Source of the DNA: Candidatus Villigracilis proximus
Lineage (GTDB): Bacteria > Chloroflexota > Anaerolineae > Anaerolineales > Villigracilaceae
DNA length: 64,000 bases
Direction: 5' to 3'
Assembly: GCA_016715195.1 (NCBI GenBank)
Contig: JADKBB010000065.1
Span: 1 to 64,000 of the forward strand
Part shown: positions 42,950 to 53,408 of the stretch, one piece after another
Numbering within the stretch: position 1 is the first letter of the stretch
Layout of the letters: every line of letters begins with the position of its first letter
The notes under the pieces: generated by a model
Database searches by the model: none
Told to the model about the DNA's origin: nothing
Seen by the model: only the letters and a program-made list of their open reading frames with translations
Made by a program: the position numbers and the translations under genes

Positions 42950-45900
42950 CTACTCGGTTGCAAATCTCTGTTCTTCCTGTTGCCCGAGCGGAACAACACG
43001 CACAAATGTATTCTTCCAGTCTACTAAAAGATTAAGTATTTTCAAAGACTCTTCAGCTTGATGATTTTGTTTTAACTCTTCGGCATAGATCGTTAAAAGT
43101 TCACGTAGATTTTTCAGGTCATCCTCACCCACTTCCTGCACAGATACTTTCGCACCCTTACCCAAACGGCGCTGAATGGCGGCCTGATCAAAATTAAGAT
43201 GCGGCTGCAAGCGGAGATATAACACGCCGCCGGTCATGCCTGCGCACATCCACGGGCCGGGATCACCCAAAACAAGCACACGGCCGGAGGTCATATATTC
43301 GCACAGGAAACCTTTGACATTGGAACGCGCACCAATAAAGCCGAGGCTGTCATTCAACGGCTTGAGGATTTCACCGCCAATAATCACATCCGCCCCAGAG
43401 AGACGGATACATGCGCGCGAATCTGCGTTGCCCTGCACGATCACAACGCCGCCAGTACTGCCATAAGCAAGGCTTTTCCCAACCGAGCCGTCGATCAATT
43501 TACCATCATGGTTGTACCCTTTCATGATGACAACCCGTCCGCCCGAAATGCCTTTCGCAACACCATCCTGCGCGCCGCCTTCGACAAGGATGTGAACGGG
43601 ATGGGCATTGTATGCGCCGAGTCCATTGCCGGGGACGGAACTGCTGACGAAATGTAGAGATGTGATCGGCACTGAGTTGCTGTCAATGCTTTCCACGGGC
43701 CGCATCCATGTTTCGCGATGACCACCAAGTCCGCCATGCCCGGGAGACCAATTCCAATTGTTGCGGAAGCGTGTGAGAGCGCCAGTCAGGTGCGTGCCAA
43801 GAGCACGATCCACCGGGGTTACTTTATCGTCTTCAAACAGAATTGCGGATTGTCGATGTGTGGTGAAACTCTCCATCACCAAATTGGAGCTGACCGTGGT
43901 CAGATGATTGCGTGGACGATGTAAAGGGCCGCGATCAATCGTGATCATTTCATTTACAGGCAATGAGATCGCGATCGGTTTCGTCATCAAATAATCACCG
44001 ATCGGAATCAACATTTCTTCAAGGTCAATCTTTTCGTGATGTGAAATTTGCACGAGCAGATCAGAGCGCCCGACAATATCCTGTGAATTTTCAAAACCAA
44101 GTTTGGATACGATCTCTTTCACACCTTCACCCAACCCCGTAAACACATTGACCAATGCCAGCGTGGACTGTTCCAAATCACGCGGGACAAAATGTTTGAC
44201 GCCAAGACCCGCCGCTTCTTCCGCCGTTTCAAGCTGGGTGGTGATCCCTGTGTGACATGTGCCACTCTGACAGTCTCTACAGATCGTGCAACCAATGGCA
44301 ACCATTGGCAAAGTGCCGAAGCCAATTCGATTCGCGCCAAGGCACATCAACTTGACCGCGTCTGATGCGGAGCGGACTCCACCGTCAGCCCAGATCTCTA
44401 CTTTGGAACGCAACCCTGATTCAGTTAAGGCGCGATGCGCTTCCACGATTCCAATTTCCGCAGGCAAACCCACATAGCGCAGAGAATGTTGACGCGCCGC
44501 CCCTGTTCCTCCATCAAATCCGGTGAGATAAATAATATCTGCTTCGGCTTTGGCAACACCAACCGCGATAATCCCAATGCCGGGCACAACAGGAATTTTG
44601 ACGGCAACACGCGCTTTTGGATTAATGGTTTTGAGTTCTTCAATAAATTGCGCAAGGTCTTCGATGGAATAAATATCGTGATTGTTGGATGGCGAGATAA
44701 GGTCAACGCCTTTTTGCGAATGACGCGCCGCTGCAACTTTTGCAGTGACTTTACGTGCGGGCAAATGTCCGCCTTCGCCAGGCTTCGCACCCTGCCCTAC
44801 TTTTATCTCCAAAAGATTCGTGGCATTGATCGTTTCTGCCGTGATCCCAAAACGTCCCGACGCAATTTGAATGCCGCGATTGAATGGATACTTGCCAAGC
44901 AAGTCTGGAATTTCTCCGCCCTCGCCATTAAGCGAGATCATATTCAAGCGGAACGCGGCTTCGGCATACGCGCGGTAGGCAGTTTCACCCTGCGAACCAA
45001 ACGACATGGACGCGATCAAAAATGGGAAATTATGCGACGTGATTCCCAAATTAACATTGCCTGATTCAATGTTGGAAGGTTGTTCTGGATAACGAAAATC
45101 AAGAATGTGACGAAGCGTAACGGGGTTGGATTTTGCCGTGTTCTGTGTGTGCGCTTCATACTCGCTCCAGCCTGATTCAGCTTTCCCAAGCTTGCCAGCC
45201 GCCTTCCAGATTTTCGGATAAAAATGATTTACGCGTGAAAGTTCGCCGCGCCCTGCGCTGTGAAACGCCTGTGCGCGCAAATGAACGCTCGCATCAATAT
45301 CATTCCACTTCAAACCGCCCAGATCCGAACCTGCATAATTTTTTACACCAAGCGCAAAGGCCACCGGGTTGCTCAATCCGATACTCGAAAATAATCGGCC
45401 GTATCCGCGCGCTTCATGAATACCCATTGTGCTGATACATTTTTCAATTCCTGAGCGAAGCGCCTTGAATGTTTTCTTCAATCTATCTGCTTCATCGATT
45501 TCAGTTTTTTCCTTGAGCGCAGATTCAAAGATCAAATAAGGCGAAATCGCATCTGCTCCCATGCCGACGCACATAATGACATCATGCAGATTGCGAATGG
45601 CGCCGCTGCGCAGGATCAAACCCGCCTGACGGCGCATGTTCAGCGATGTTTGAGAAGCCATGAGACCGAGGTCAATTTTTCCGCTATCATTTAATGGGAT
45701 CGGCGTGGACAATGAATCTGAAAGAGAGGAATCAAAGAATGTTTTGCGGAGCGCCAGATCCACGACACCGAGCGCAAGCACAGGATCAACCCATCCATTT
45801 TGATCCTGAAAAGCAGTTGAATCATCCAGAAGAATAATCCTTGCACCGTTGCGAACAGAATCGATGGCAGATTGTGCGAGGCGCTCCAATGCCTGAGCAG

Positions 45901-47721
45901 TGGTCTCTTCAAACAAAGTGACAATTTGCAAATGTCCGATCTGCTGATCTGGAAAAGCGCTGGTTAATTGTTCCAGAGTCGGATACCCCGTCTTCTCTCC
46001 ATCTTTTAACGAATCCAAGAGGATCGGTGTTTCGAGGGAGAAGGTAACAGCCTGTCCCATTTCATTTGGCATAAGCGGCGGGCGTGAACCGACGATCGTT
46101 TGCGTGGAAAAATGTTCCACTTCACGCTCGCGGTCAATGGCTGGGTTTGTAACAACCGCAACCGCCTCCTTAAAATAATCGGCAATATTTTGGCGTTCGG
46201 TGGAAAGCGAAGCCAGCGGACCGTCAAAGCCGAGCGAGCTGATCGGATCAATACCATTTTTGGCAAGTTCCTGCACCCACTCACGGTCTTCACGTCCCCA
46301 GCCAAAAGCAGAGAGACGATTGTCCAGGTCCACTTCGGGCAGGGCTGGATCGCATCACTACCTGAAACTTCCGCCGGCAATAATGGACGAGCCAGACGCG
46401 TGTTCATCGTTTCGAGCGAACCAAATCTGCGCATGGTCAGGTTGAGCATACGCTGTTGAATGGCCGGATAGTCAAAGACTTCCACATTGCGCTCACGGTG
46501 AATTCGCAAACGCATTTTTTCGCCAGGCGAAAGCGGAATCGGATCAACGCGCATATCATCCAGACGGTAGACACCTTTTTCCGAAGAGAAGAAATATTCC
46601 TTTTCTGTGTCACCAAACCAGAGCGGACGAAGTCCGAGCGCATCCACACTAAAGACACATTCATCACCAAAGCGTGAGATGATGCCCGCCGGGCCTTGAG
46701 AATACGGGCCAAAAGCCTGACGATAATATTTATAAATAGTTTGCAATTCAGGCGAGAGTTTTTCCACTTCGCTCAAGATGGGCGGAAAAGCCAACTCCAT
46801 TGCTTCGGTCAACGAGAAACGATAATGATGGATCAGGGTGGACAAGAGACGATCCAAATCCTGAGAGTCGCTGCCGCTTTCCACCAAATTCACACCCAGC
46901 ATTTCAGCCTGTTCACGCAAACGGGCGATCGTATTGATCTCGCCATTATGTCCGATAAGACTAAACGGTTGAACACGCTCGAAGCTCGTGGCAGTATTGG
47001 TGGAATAACGCGCATGACCGATCGTGATGGCGGTGGTGAAATCGGGATTGCGCAATTCTGGAAAATATTGGTAAAGAGTTTCTATCGAGCCGCGCACTTT
47101 ATAAACAACCACGTTACTGGAAAGTGAAGCAATGGCAACATTCGTAAATTTTTCGATCTGAAGCGCGAGATCAAAGAGCGTCCGCTCCACATTTTCCAGC
47201 GGACCGTTATGCACCATGCCTGAGATCTGCCACAAATGTGGAACCTGCTGACGCGCCATTTTCCCAAGTGCCTGCAAACGGGTCGGAGTTGGACGCTCCA
47301 GCAAAAGGTCAATGCCACTTTCCTTAAGCATGTTAATAATTTTGGATTTAACATTTTGAACATCAGTTTCGGTGTTGGGAATCATCAAATGTCCAACAAA
47401 GAAGCGGCGATCTTCCGCGAGCCAACCCGGCTTGCCCGCCTGCTCAAGCGCCTGTGACCACAACACGCGCGGAATATCAGTCATCACGCCGATGCCATCC
47501 CCTTCTCCATTGACTTCACCAGAGCGATGCCCCATGATGCTCAATGCTGCCAGCGCGCGTTTTAAGTTTCCATGCGTCGCCTCGCCATTCTTACGCACAG
47601 AAGCAACCAACGCACACGCGTCGCGCTCGTCAAGCCAGGTCTTTGTATGCGCAGAGGTCAACCAGTTAAATGCGCTGGAAGAAGTACCGTCAACGTTTTG
47701 AGATTCAGATTTATTTTTCAT
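42950..47721 (-). CDS. gltB: Glutamate synthase large subunit (one frame break near 46340)
   Basis: About 1590 codons in two frames. The N-terminal piece (47721-46340) carries the glutamine-amidotransferase domain; after removal of a propeptide the nucleophile is C36 in ERDACALVAS. The second piece (46333-42950) has the central domain, the FMN domain with the cluster motif CTICRDCQSGTCHTG and the C-terminal GXGXG beta-helix domain. The amidotransferase frame overruns to 46006 only because of the break; a single indel near 46335-46345 restores one protein. It transfers the glutamine amide to 2-oxoglutarate. It is divergent from the lysine operon. A GltD-like subunit lies far off at 60432. Confidence 0.9.
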
Positions 47722-47850
47722 GGCTTCACCTTATGTTTGCATGGATAAAAGATAATTCCATCCATCATAGGTCAATAAAAAAATAATACCATTCCCCATA
47801 CGGGTACTCATCCAAAAGTAACAAGTACTCAAATGGGTCATATAAATTCA

Positions 47851-47878
47851 TTGACACATGTTATGCATCAAGTAAAAT
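47851..47878 (+). promoter_or_regulatory. Promoter of the lysine operon
   Basis: TTGACA at 47851-47856 and TAAAAT at 47873-47878 are separated by 16 bases. The expected transcript start is near 47885. The adjacent AGTACTCA-type direct repeats (about 47806-47812 and 47824-47831) could be operator sites for either this or the divergent gltB promoter. Confidence 0.7.
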
Positions 47879-47885
47879 GATTTCA

Positions 47886-48008
47886 ATGTTTACATATTCT
47901 GCTTTCTGTTTCGAGACCAAATCCAAGCGCAAGCCCATGTCTACAACTTCGGTTGTCGGATCTGGGCAGGTTTCGGTTAAACAGGAAACAGGCAAACGCC
48001 TGCCGTAA
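47886..48008 (+). CDS. Candidate Lys-rich leader peptide upstream of lysS
   Basis: A 40-codon frame from ATG 47886 to TAA 48008 lies entirely in the leader, before the terminator. It holds five Lys codons, three of them clustered at codons 12, 14 and 16 (TKSKRKP). It would be almost leaderless relative to the predicted transcript start, and no ribosome site precedes it; a second ATG at 47937 keeps the frame. A lysine-responsive attenuation peptide is plausible but unproven. Confidence 0.3.
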   Translation: MFTYSAFCFETKSKRKPMSTTSVVGSGQVSVKQETGKRLP

Positions 48009-48030
48009 CTTATTTTATTTACCTGTTTAT
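47905..48030 (+). promoter_or_regulatory. Structured leader RNA of the lysine operon (attenuator or riboswitch candidate)
   Basis: CTGTTTCGAGACC at about 47906-47918 can pair with GGTTTCG and AAACAG downstream (about 47968-47984). Inside lies a UUCG-capped stem (ACAAC/GTTGT) and a GCCCA/TGGGC stem. CAGGCAAACGCCTG forms another hairpin. The AAACAGG strand can instead pair with CCTGTTT at 48022-48028, just before the terminator, so two exclusive folds exist. I see no match to the consensus of the lysine riboswitch or T-box. Confidence 0.5.
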
Positions 48031-48032
48031 TC

Positions 48033-48066
48033 AAAACGCTCTCCGATAACGGAGGGCGTTTTTTTG
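48033..48066 (+). terminator. Rho-independent terminator in the lysS leader
   Basis: AAAACGCTCTCCG and CGGAGGGCGTTTT form a 13-bp stem (one G-U pair) with loop ATAA, followed by more T. It stands between promoter and lysS start with no annotated gene before it except the small leader frame, so it must act as an attenuator. Confidence 0.88.
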
Positions 48067-48085
48067 TTTTGAGAAAAGGAAACCC

Positions 48086-49468
48086 ATGCTTGAAATTTTA
48101 GACACAACTTTAAGAGAAGGAGAACAAACTCCTTACGTCAACTTTACCGTTGATGAAAAAGTGAAGATCGCACACATGCTCGACTCTGTCGGCGTGGATA
48201 TGATCGAAGCAGGCGATCCATCCGTCTCGCCCAATGTTGCCAGGGCGATTAAGAACATCGCTTCTCTAGGACTTCGAGCTGAGGTGGTCGCTCATTCAGT
48301 TGCTTCACGCCTCGGCATTGACCGTGCCAAAGCCTGCGGTGCAAACCGTGTTGCCATCTTTTACGCCACCTCGAAAATCCATCTTGATGCGAAACTGCAC
48401 AAAACGCAGGCACAGGCAATTGAGATCATTCAGGAACATATAGCATACGCCCGCAGCCTGGGAATGAAAGTCCGCTATACACCTGAAGATGCCACCCGCA
48501 CAGACTTTGAGTTTTTGATTCAAGTTTGCAACGCAGCCATCAAAGCAGGCGCAGACCGTATCAGCTTTGCAGACACACTCGGCATTATGCAGCCACATAT
48601 CATGTTTGATAAAGTGCGCGCTTTGCGAAAACATTTACTACCCTGCAAAATAGACCTGCACTGCCATAATGATTACGGCCTTGCTCTGGCAAATGCCATG
48701 GCCGGGATTCGCGCAGGCGCAGACTGCATCCACACCACAGTGAATGGACTCGGCGAACGAACGGGCATTCCCGATCTGGCAGAGACAGTCGTGTCGTTTC
48801 GTAATTTGGAGGGAAGCGAAAAATACAACATTCAGCCGTTGATGGATGTTTCCGGCTACCTTGAAAAAGTTTCTGGATTTTTCCTCGCGCCGAATAAACC
48901 GATCACTGGACAAAATGCATTCAGCCACAAGAGCGGAGTGCATACCAACGGTATTCTCAAGGACCCGCGCACCTACGAACCGTTCGACCCGTCCATTTTA
49001 GGGAGAGAGCGCAAGATCATCATTGATAAATACACAGGTAAAAGCGCGGTTGCTTCCCGTTTGGATGAATACGGAATCGAAGTCAGCCCGGCAGAGTTGG
49101 AAGTGATCGTGACCAGAATCAAGAATATCGGCGATGAGCGGAAACAACTCTTCGACGCGGATATTCTTGAGATCGCCGAGCAGGTAACAGGGAGAGAGAT
49201 CGATGTCATCCCGCACGACATCAGCGCGATGTTAATGATCGAAGTTGAGTCGCATGTATACACATCCGCAGTGGTGCGTCGTATGCGCGGATTTACGAAC
49301 GTCTCCAGCGTGTACGAAGTCACCGGCGAGTATGACATCAGCGCCTTCGTGAATGTGGAAAACGTAATGGCGTTAAATAATTTGATCGAGGAAATTCGCA
49401 CCGTGCAAGGCATCAAACGAACGGAAACACGATTGGTGTTGAAAAAATATAACGGGAAAGAGAAGTAG
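48086..49468 (+). CDS. lysS: Homocitrate synthase with C-terminal Lrp-type (RAM) domain
   Basis: A 460-residue DRE-TIM metallolyase. LDTTLREGEQTP at residues 5-16 and HCHNDYGLALANA near 192-204 are the hallmarks of the homocitrate/isopropylmalate synthase family. Residues about 385-455 form an Lrp/AsnC-type ligand-binding domain (EVESHVYTSAVVRRM, YEVTGEYDISAFVNVEN), known in lysine-pathway homocitrate synthases and suited to lysine feedback. Reaction: acetyl-CoA plus 2-oxoglutarate to homocitrate. First gene of the alpha-aminoadipate lysine operon, with an AAAAGGAAA site upstream. Confidence 0.9.
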   Translation: MLEILDTTLREGEQTPYVNFTVDEKVKIAHMLDSVGVDMIEAGDPSVSPNVARAIKNIASLGLRAEVVAHSVASRLGIDRAKACGANRVAIFYATSKIHLDAKLHKTQAQAIEIIQEHIAYARSLGMKVRYTPEDATRTDFEFLIQVCNAAIKAGADRISFADTLGIMQPHIMFDKVRALRKHLLPCKIDLHCHNDYGLALANAMAGIRAGADCIHTTVNGLGERTGIPDLAETVVSFRNLEGSEKYNIQPLMDVSGYLEKVSGFFLAPNKPITGQNAFSHKSGVHTNGILKDPRTYEPFDPSILGRERKIIIDKYTGKSAVASRLDEYGIEVSPAELEVIVTRIKNIGDERKQLFDADILEIAEQVTGREIDVIPHDISAMLMIEVESHVYTSAVVRRMRGFTNVSSVYEVTGEYDISAFVNVENVMALNNLIEEIRTVQGIKRTETRLVLKKYNGKEK

Positions 49469-49553
49469 GCAAGTAAACACGTAGACTTGTAAGCACGTAA
49501 ACGAACAGGCTTGTGTACCTGTGTACTTGTTTATCTGTCTACCAACACAAAGG
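49469..49553. repeat. Intergenic short-word inverted repeat (GTAAACACGTA family)
   Basis: Words such as AAGTAAACACGTAGACTTG are followed by their inverted forms (TGTACCTGTGTACTTGTTTA). The next gene's AAGGAG site follows directly. Related words appear at 5179-5212 and 52422-52502. Confidence 0.7.
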
Positions 49554-49560
49554 AGAATTC

Positions 49561-50812
49561 ATGGGCACACTAATCGAAGAAATTTTTGCACGCAAGGCAG
49601 GCAGACCCGTTTCAGCGGGTGAAATTCTGCTGTTGGATGTGGACTACATTATGAGTCACGACAACACGACCCCACTGGCGATAAAAGCATTCCGGGATAT
49701 TGGCAAGCCAATTCTGGATAAAAATAAAATCGTGCTTCACCTTGACCACGCCTATCCAGCGCCGAATGTATTAGCGGCTGAAAATCACAAAAAAATTATT
49801 GAGTTTGTGAAAGAACAGGAATTACCTTATCTATTACATCAAGGTGTCTGTCATCAAGTAATGATCGAAGAAGGATTTATCACGCCTGGCGCAATCGTCA
49901 TCGGCGCAGACTCGCACTCGAATACGTATGGCGCAATGGGCGCATTCGGCGCGGGGCTTGGCTCGACAGAAATTGGCGTGGCATGGGTCACAGGCAAATG
50001 CTGGTTCAAAGTTCCAGAGACAATTCGCATTGAACTGACAGGACAGGCGCAAACTGGCGTGTACGCAAAGGATGTAATGATCTACATCGCAGGTCTGCTC
50101 GGCATGGACGGCGGCACATACCGCTCCGTGGAGTTTGGCGGTGACTATATCCGCAAACTTCCTATGCACGAACGCATCATCTTCCCGAACATGTCCACCG
50201 AGATCGGCGCAAAATGCGGGCTGATCGCCGCAGATGAAGTGACGATTAATTATCTCGAAAATGAAACGCCCGCCAAAGGCAGGCCCGTTTGAAATGTTTG
50301 GGCCAGTGAATCCACATTATGAGCGAGTCGTTGAAATTGATGTCTCCACATTATCACCCCAAGTGGCTTGTCATCCTGATGTGGATCATGTCAAACCGCT
50401 CGAGCAAGTTGAAGGACTGGAAATAAACGAAGTGTATATCGGTACCTGTACGAACGCGCGTTACGAAGATATCGAAATCGTAGCGAACATGCTCAAAGGG
50501 AAAAAAGTAAATCAGTTTACGCGCGTGATCGTCACACCGGCCAGCGAGCGTATTTATAAAAAAGCCATGCAAAATGGATTGATCGAAATTTTACTGGATG
50601 CAGGCTGCACGGTCACAGGCAGCGGCTGCGGCGCGTGTATCGGACGTCATGGCGGAATCCTCGCAGCGGGCGAACGTGCCTTGACAACCATGAACCGCAA
50701 CTTCATCGGACGCATGGGTAGTCCGCTTTCAGAAATCTATCTTGCCAGTCCCGCCACTGCGGCGGCTACTGCGCTGACGGGGCGAATTACAGACCCGCGT
50801 GGATATTTATAA
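49561..50812 (+). CDS. lysT: Homoaconitase large subunit (one frame break near 50275)
   Basis: Two overlapping frames form one protein of about 416 residues, the size of the LeuC/HacA-type large subunit. The first part has HLDHAYPAPN and GADSHSNTYGAMGAFGAG. The second has GTCTNARYEDIEI and GSGCGACIGRHGG; the cysteines of these motifs bind the 4Fe-4S cluster. The break lies in CCCGCCAAAGGCAGGCCCG around 50268-50287 and one indel repairs it. Reaction: homocitrate to homoisocitrate, with the small subunit that follows. LeuC function cannot be excluded, but operon context favours lysine. Confidence 0.87.
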
Positions 50813-50814
50813 GG

Positions 50815-50891
50815 AATTAGGGACTAGGGATCAAGCAACTAGGAAAAACTAATTCCTAATTTCTAGCCCCTAATCACTAATGCCTAATCAC
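50815..50891. repeat. Intergenic short-word inverted repeat (AATTAGGGACTAGG family)
   Basis: GGAATTAGGGACTAGGGATC and its inverted words (AATTCCTAATTTCTAGCCCC) fill most of the gap between the homoaconitase genes. The ribosome site AAAAGGAG follows. Confidence 0.7.
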
Positions 50892-50909
50892 TTACAAAAG
50901 GAGACTCTC

Positions 50910-51419
50910 ATGGCAAAAGCCTGGACATTTGGAGAAAACATGAATACGGACGAGATCATTCCCGGCCGTTACAACATTACGATTGACCCGCTTGAACTTG
51001 CAAAGAATGTTTTTTGCGAGGTCAAACCAGAGTATGCAAAAACTGTTCAACCCGGCGACATCATCGTTGGCGGGCAAAATTTCGGCTGTGGCTCGTCACG
51101 CGAGCATGCGCCCATCGCCATCAAAGGTTCACAAGCCAGGTGTATCATCGCCCCATCCTTTGCGCGCATCTTTTTTCGCAACTGCATCAACATCGGACTG
51201 CCGATTCTGGAATGTCCCGCCGCTGCTGCGGACATCACCGAAGGCGATGATATTGATGTTGACCTCGCGAGCGGCAAAATTTTCAACCGCACCAACGGGA
51301 ATCAATATCAAGCCAACGCCCTGCCTGATTTCGTTTTGAAGATCGCAGACGCGGGCGGCATTGTCAACTTTTTGAAAACACACGACATTCAAGAGCTAAT
51401 GATGAATGCGGAAGGATGA
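50910..51419 (+). CDS. lysU: Homoaconitase small subunit
   Basis: A 169-residue LeuD/HacB-type protein from ATG 50910. TFGENMNTDEIIPGRYN near the start and GGQNFGCGSSREHAPIAIKG near 50-69 mark the swivel-domain family. It partners the large subunit. The next gene starts right at the stop codon, implying tight coupling. Confidence 0.9.
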   Translation: MAKAWTFGENMNTDEIIPGRYNITIDPLELAKNVFCEVKPEYAKTVQPGDIIVGGQNFGCGSSREHAPIAIKGSQARCIIAPSFARIFFRNCINIGLPILECPAAAADITEGDDIDVDLASGKIFNRTNGNQYQANALPDFVLKIADAGGIVNFLKTHDIQELMMNAEG

Positions 51420-52421
51420 ATGATGAATTATAAAATCTGCCTTCTTCCCGGTGACGGCATTGGCCCCGAAGTGATCGCATCTGCAAAGGATGTATTGACC
51501 GCGCTGCCAATTCAATGGGACTTCATCGAATGCGGCATCGGATTCGGAGAATATCAACGTTCAGACTCCCCGCTGCCTGATTCAACCATCAGACAAATTC
51601 GCCACGCTGACGCCACGTTGTTCGGCGCAGTCACCACTCCCCCCAACATCCCGAATTACTTTTCTCCCGTCGTGCGAATGCGCCAATCGTTGGAGTTATT
51701 TTCCAATCTACGTCCATGCCGCTCCATTCCACATCCCTCTTCCCGCGCAGGCATTGACCTGATCATCGTCCGCGAGAATACCGAAGGGTTGTACTCAGGC
51801 ATCGAGCGCCTTGAAGATGACGGCAACCGCGCCATCACCGAACGCGTCATCACCCGCAAAGGTTCGGAGCGAATCATCCGCAAAGCATTCGATACCGCCC
51901 GCCAAACGGGACGCAAATCCGTTCACGTGGTTCACAAAGCCAATGTGTTGCGTCAAACCTGTGGATTATTTCGCGCAATAGCCTTTGAAATTGCGAAAGA
52001 ATATCCAGAGATCACCATGCACGAAATGCTCGTAGATACCTGTGCAATGGAACTTGTCCGCGCGCCGGAGCAATTTGAAGTGATCGTCACCACCAATCTA
52101 TTTGGCGACATTCTCAGTGATGAAGCCTGCATGTTCGTCGGCGGACTTGGCGTGGCAGCCTCCGCAAATATTGGTGCAGATGCAGCAGTCTTTGAACCTG
52201 TCCACGGCAGTGCGCCGCCCTTGGTGGGTACAGGCAAAGCCAATCCCATTGCCACCTTCCTCGCCGCAGCCATGCTACTGGATTATATAAATGAAAAAGA
52301 ATCCGCTGAACGCTTGCGAAACGCAGTGGAAGCCTGCATTGCAAATAAAGAGTCCACGCCTGATCTGGACGGAAACATGACAACAAGTCAGGTGACCGAA
52401 AGAGTGATTGAAAAATTGTAG
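51420..52421 (+). CDS. hicdh: Homoisocitrate dehydrogenase
   Basis: A 333-residue beta-decarboxylating dehydrogenase. CLLPGDGIGPEVIAS begins the chain; VRMRQSLELFSNLRPCRS near 82-99 is the substrate-specificity region; NLFGDILSDEACMFVGGLG near 220-238 binds metal; EPVHGSAPPLVGTGKANP lies near 260-277. The operon context (homocitrate synthase, homoaconitase, LysX) supports homoisocitrate over isopropylmalate as substrate. NAD preference is expected but not proven. It makes 2-oxoadipate. Confidence 0.9.
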   Translation: MMNYKICLLPGDGIGPEVIASAKDVLTALPIQWDFIECGIGFGEYQRSDSPLPDSTIRQIRHADATLFGAVTTPPNIPNYFSPVVRMRQSLELFSNLRPCRSIPHPSSRAGIDLIIVRENTEGLYSGIERLEDDGNRAITERVITRKGSERIIRKAFDTARQTGRKSVHVVHKANVLRQTCGLFRAIAFEIAKEYPEITMHEMLVDTCAMELVRAPEQFEVIVTTNLFGDILSDEACMFVGGLGVAASANIGADAAVFEPVHGSAPPLVGTGKANPIATFLAAAMLLDYINEKESAERLRNAVEACIANKESTPDLDGNMTTSQVTERVIEKL

Positions 52422-52502
52422 GCAAGGAAACACAGTAAACAGGCAGGCACGATGATCAAAACACGATACTTGTTTACTTATCTACCTGTATACATGTTTA
52501 CG
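52422..52502. repeat. Intergenic short-word inverted repeat (GTTTACTTATC family)
   Basis: AAGGAAACACAGTAAACAGG is followed by CTTGTTTACTTATCTACCTG and variants. It shares words with 49469-49553 and 5179-5212. The lysX ribosome site AAAAGGAG comes directly after. Confidence 0.65.
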
Positions 52503-52518
52503 TTCAAAAGGAGAAATC

Positions 52519-53361
52519 ATGACCAAAGTTGGATTCTTATACACCCGCTTACGTGTTGAAGAAAAACATTTACTGGATGAACTGGAAAAGCGCAAAGACG
52601 TGGAAGTTATCCGCATTAATGATGGGGATTTATTCTTCGACATTAATCAGATCCCTGAACAAATAGATGTACTCTTCGAACGCTCCATCTCTTATTCACG
52701 CGGATTGTACATCTCGCGCATTTTTGAGGCGCACGGCATCCCAGTTGTCAATTCATCTGTTGTGGCCGAACGCTGCGGCGACAAATACATCACGAGTCAA
52801 ATTCTTGCGCAGAACGGAATCCCAACTCCCAGAGTGTATATGGCGTTCGACGAAGAATCAGCACTCAGTGCGATCGAAGCGATGGGCTATCCCTGCGTAC
52901 TAAAACCCGTTGTCGGGTCGTGGGGACGCCTGCTTGCCAAGGTGGAGAATCGTCACATGGCTGAGTCATTGATCGAGCACAAAGCTACCCTGGGAGTCAA
53001 TCATCAGGTCTTTTATATTCAGGAATATATCAACAAACCAGGGCGCGACATCCGCGCTTTTGTGATCGGCGATGAATGCATCTGCGCCATTTACCGCTCC
53101 TCCGAAAATTGGATCACCAACACCGCGCGTGGAGGCGTCGCCACAAATTGCCCCATCACCGACGAGATCGCAGAATTATGTCAACGTGCGGCGCGGGCGG
53201 TCGGCGGCGGATTGCTGGCACTTGATCTTTTTGAAACTGAAAACGGTATGACGATCAACGAGATCAATCACACCATGGAATTCCGCAATAGCATCACCAC
53301 CACAGGCGTAAACATCCCCGAAAAAATGGCGGACTATGTCCTGATGAATATTGTTGCTTAA
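52519..53361 (+). CDS. lysX: LysX: ATP-grasp ligase, alpha-aminoadipate-LysW ligase
   Basis: A 280-residue ATP-grasp protein. GYPCVLKPVVGSWGRLLAKV near 132-151 binds ATP. The NEINHTMEFRNSITTTGV segment near 251-268 is the LysX signature. It would link alpha-aminoadipate to the C-terminal Glu of the carrier LysW. No LysW gene is visible in the window and no LysZ, LysY, LysJ or LysK genes follow, so the pathway's second half lies elsewhere. It ends the operon just before a hairpin and the tRNA-Pro gene. Confidence 0.93.
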   Translation: MTKVGFLYTRLRVEEKHLLDELEKRKDVEVIRINDGDLFFDINQIPEQIDVLFERSISYSRGLYISRIFEAHGIPVVNSSVVAERCGDKYITSQILAQNGIPTPRVYMAFDEESALSAIEAMGYPCVLKPVVGSWGRLLAKVENRHMAESLIEHKATLGVNHQVFYIQEYINKPGRDIRAFVIGDECICAIYRSSENWITNTARGGVATNCPITDEIAELCQRAARAVGGGLLALDLFETENGMTINEINHTMEFRNSITTTGVNIPEKMADYVLMNIVA

Positions 53362-53366
53362 ATAAA

Positions 53367-53392
53367 CGCACCGCCCTCGGGTAAGGCGGTGC
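53367..53392. terminator. Hairpin between lysX and tRNA-Pro
   Basis: GCACCGCC and GGCGGTGC form an 8-bp perfect stem around a nine-base loop. Flanking sequence is A-rich on the plus side and T-rich on the minus side, so it may end either the lysX transcript or the tRNA transcript. Confidence 0.5.
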
Positions 53393-53408
53393 AAAACAAA
53401 AAACTGTG

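Noticed and set aside
47886..48066. Known lysine riboswitch or T-box
   Set aside because: The leader is too short for an L box and lacks its conserved loops; the T-box antiterminator motif is absent.
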